This document shows positions 63,522 through 64,000 of a stretch of DNA of 64,000 nt, in pieces; position 1 is the stretch's first letter; every line of letters begins with the position of its first letter. The notes under the pieces were generated by a model. The model had not been told where the DNA came from. It did no database searches and worked only from the letters and a program-made list of their open reading frames with translations. Made by a program: the position numbers and the translations under genes. Source of the DNA: Lachnospiraceae bacterium (GTDB taxonomy: Bacteria > Bacillota > Clostridia > Lachnospirales > Lachnospiraceae); NCBI GenBank assembly GCA_022791975.1, contig JAAWAC010000014.1, positions 1 to 64,000 of the forward strand, in the 5' to 3' direction.

Positions 63522-64000
63522 TGATTGTTGTCTCCTTTTCCCGGATTTCCGGAAATACCTCTGTTACCTTTCTGTCCCGGATTCGCCCAAACACGGATAT
63601 CTCTCCCAGACGAATCCCGTTTTTCTTCATAAGCTCCGCCATATCTGTCTGAATCTTTTTATCCTGTTTTACCAGATGAGGTGGTACGAAAAGTTGCATT
63701 TTTGTCTCTCGATCCTGCAACGTCATCACCAATTCAAATTTGCCCAGACTCTGGATATCAAATTTTAAGAAGAGCTTAATCTTTCTGCCTTCCTCCTCGC
63801 TCTTGCGCCTGGCATCTGGATCTACCCACATTTCCGACACCACATCATTACCCTCCAGCTGGAAGGGCATCAGAAAATGCAGCAAGGGCATATACACGCT
63901 CTCATTCATCAGCATGCCATTCATAATATTATAAAACTGCTGGACATTTTCCAGGCCTGCCTGCCCGTTGGCCCCCCGCAACAGCAGGTTGGCCAGATTA
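63508..64000 (-). CDS. FliK-like C-terminal protein, partial at window edge
   Basis: The open frame runs to the window edge; the track's TTG start is not the gene start. The 157+ residues show the FliK/hook-length-control C-terminal pattern (LFLKFDIQSLGKFELVMTL, LQDRETKMQLFVPPHL). It is translationally coupled to the FlhB-like gene, a common pairing in clostridial flagellar regions. The N-terminal part lies beyond 64000. Confidence 0.65.
   Translation of the reverse strand, partial: NLANLLLRGANGQAGLENVQQFYNIMNGMLMNESVYMPLLHFLMPFQLEGNDVVSEMWVDPDARRKSEEEGRKIKLFLKFDIQSLGKFELVMTLQDRETKMQLFVPPHLVKQDKKIQTDMAELMKKNGIRLGEISVFGRIRDRKVTEVFPEIREKETTINVRI

Overview
The window looks like chromosomal DNA of a motile, gut-type clostridium, most likely a Lachnospiraceae relative (Bacillota). 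The grounds are AGGAGG-type ribosome sites, lipoprotein ABC binding proteins, clostridial-style families (DUF3786, Cdd1-like HhH, NAT_N/GNAT_C acyltransferase, PflX-type radical SAM, bile-salt-hydrolase-like enzyme) and orphan flagellar genes. Species-level assignment is not possible from the sequence alone. Most genes lie on the minus strand.

Layout. 1-0.22 kb: hairpin repeat element. 0.2-7.0 kb: housekeeping genes (RsmF- and RlmI-type rRNA methyltransferases, PflX-like radical SAM, DUF3786, sugar O-acetyltransferase), interrupted at 1.79-3.48 kb by a decayed integrative element. That element is flanked by a 28-bp duplication of the rlmI 3' end and carries a truncated integrase with a lost catalytic Arg, a YbjQ-domain gene and a nonsense-mutated AP2-type gene. 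7.2-9.8 kb: bile-salt-hydrolase-like enzyme and two small-family proteins. 9.9-19.3 kb: a sugar utilisation island, with a minus-strand ABC importer and AraC regulator facing a plus-strand operon (SDR, Gfo/Idh, DapA-family lyase, D-lyxose-isomerase-like cupin, DUF4432 epimerase). This operon contains two tandem 99-bp copies of the same hairpin repeat family seen at 0.1 kb. 19.4-21.6 kb: ECF sigma factor with two tandem zinc-finger anti-sigma-like proteins. 21.8-24.1 kb: polar amino acid ABC importer. 24.4-30 kb: UppP, aminotransferase, HD hydrolase, YgjP-like metallopeptidase, and a nucleotidyltransferase fused to a NahK-like sugar kinase. 30-35 kb: a phosphorelay/c-di-GMP operon (hybrid kinase, REC-HD-GYP-PAS-GGDEF, HPt).

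35.2-57.9 kb is one long minus-strand surface-glycan island. It holds five GT2 enzymes, a DUF4422 enzyme, a sugar epimerase/dehydratase, an FkbM methyltransferase, a WecF-like transferase, a LuxC/LuxE/acyl-ligase/ACP/SDR module, NeuD-like acetyltransferase, DegT aminotransferase, a CDP-glycerol-phosphotransferase-like protein and two IspD-like cytidylyltransferases. Eight of its proteins carry the same glycine-rich Rossmann-like module. After a plus-strand C39 peptidase, 59.3-64 kb is flagellar in character: FliD-C-like protein, TPR glycosyltransferase, PilZ protein, lytic transglycosylase, FlhB C-terminal homologue and a FliK-like partial gene. I infer that the island makes a glycan for flagellin or another surface structure.

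The best candidates for something undescribed are the LuxCE-ACP-DegT module inside a glycan island, the shared Rossmann module, the paired IspD-like proteins with complementary motif losses, and the hairpin repeat family.
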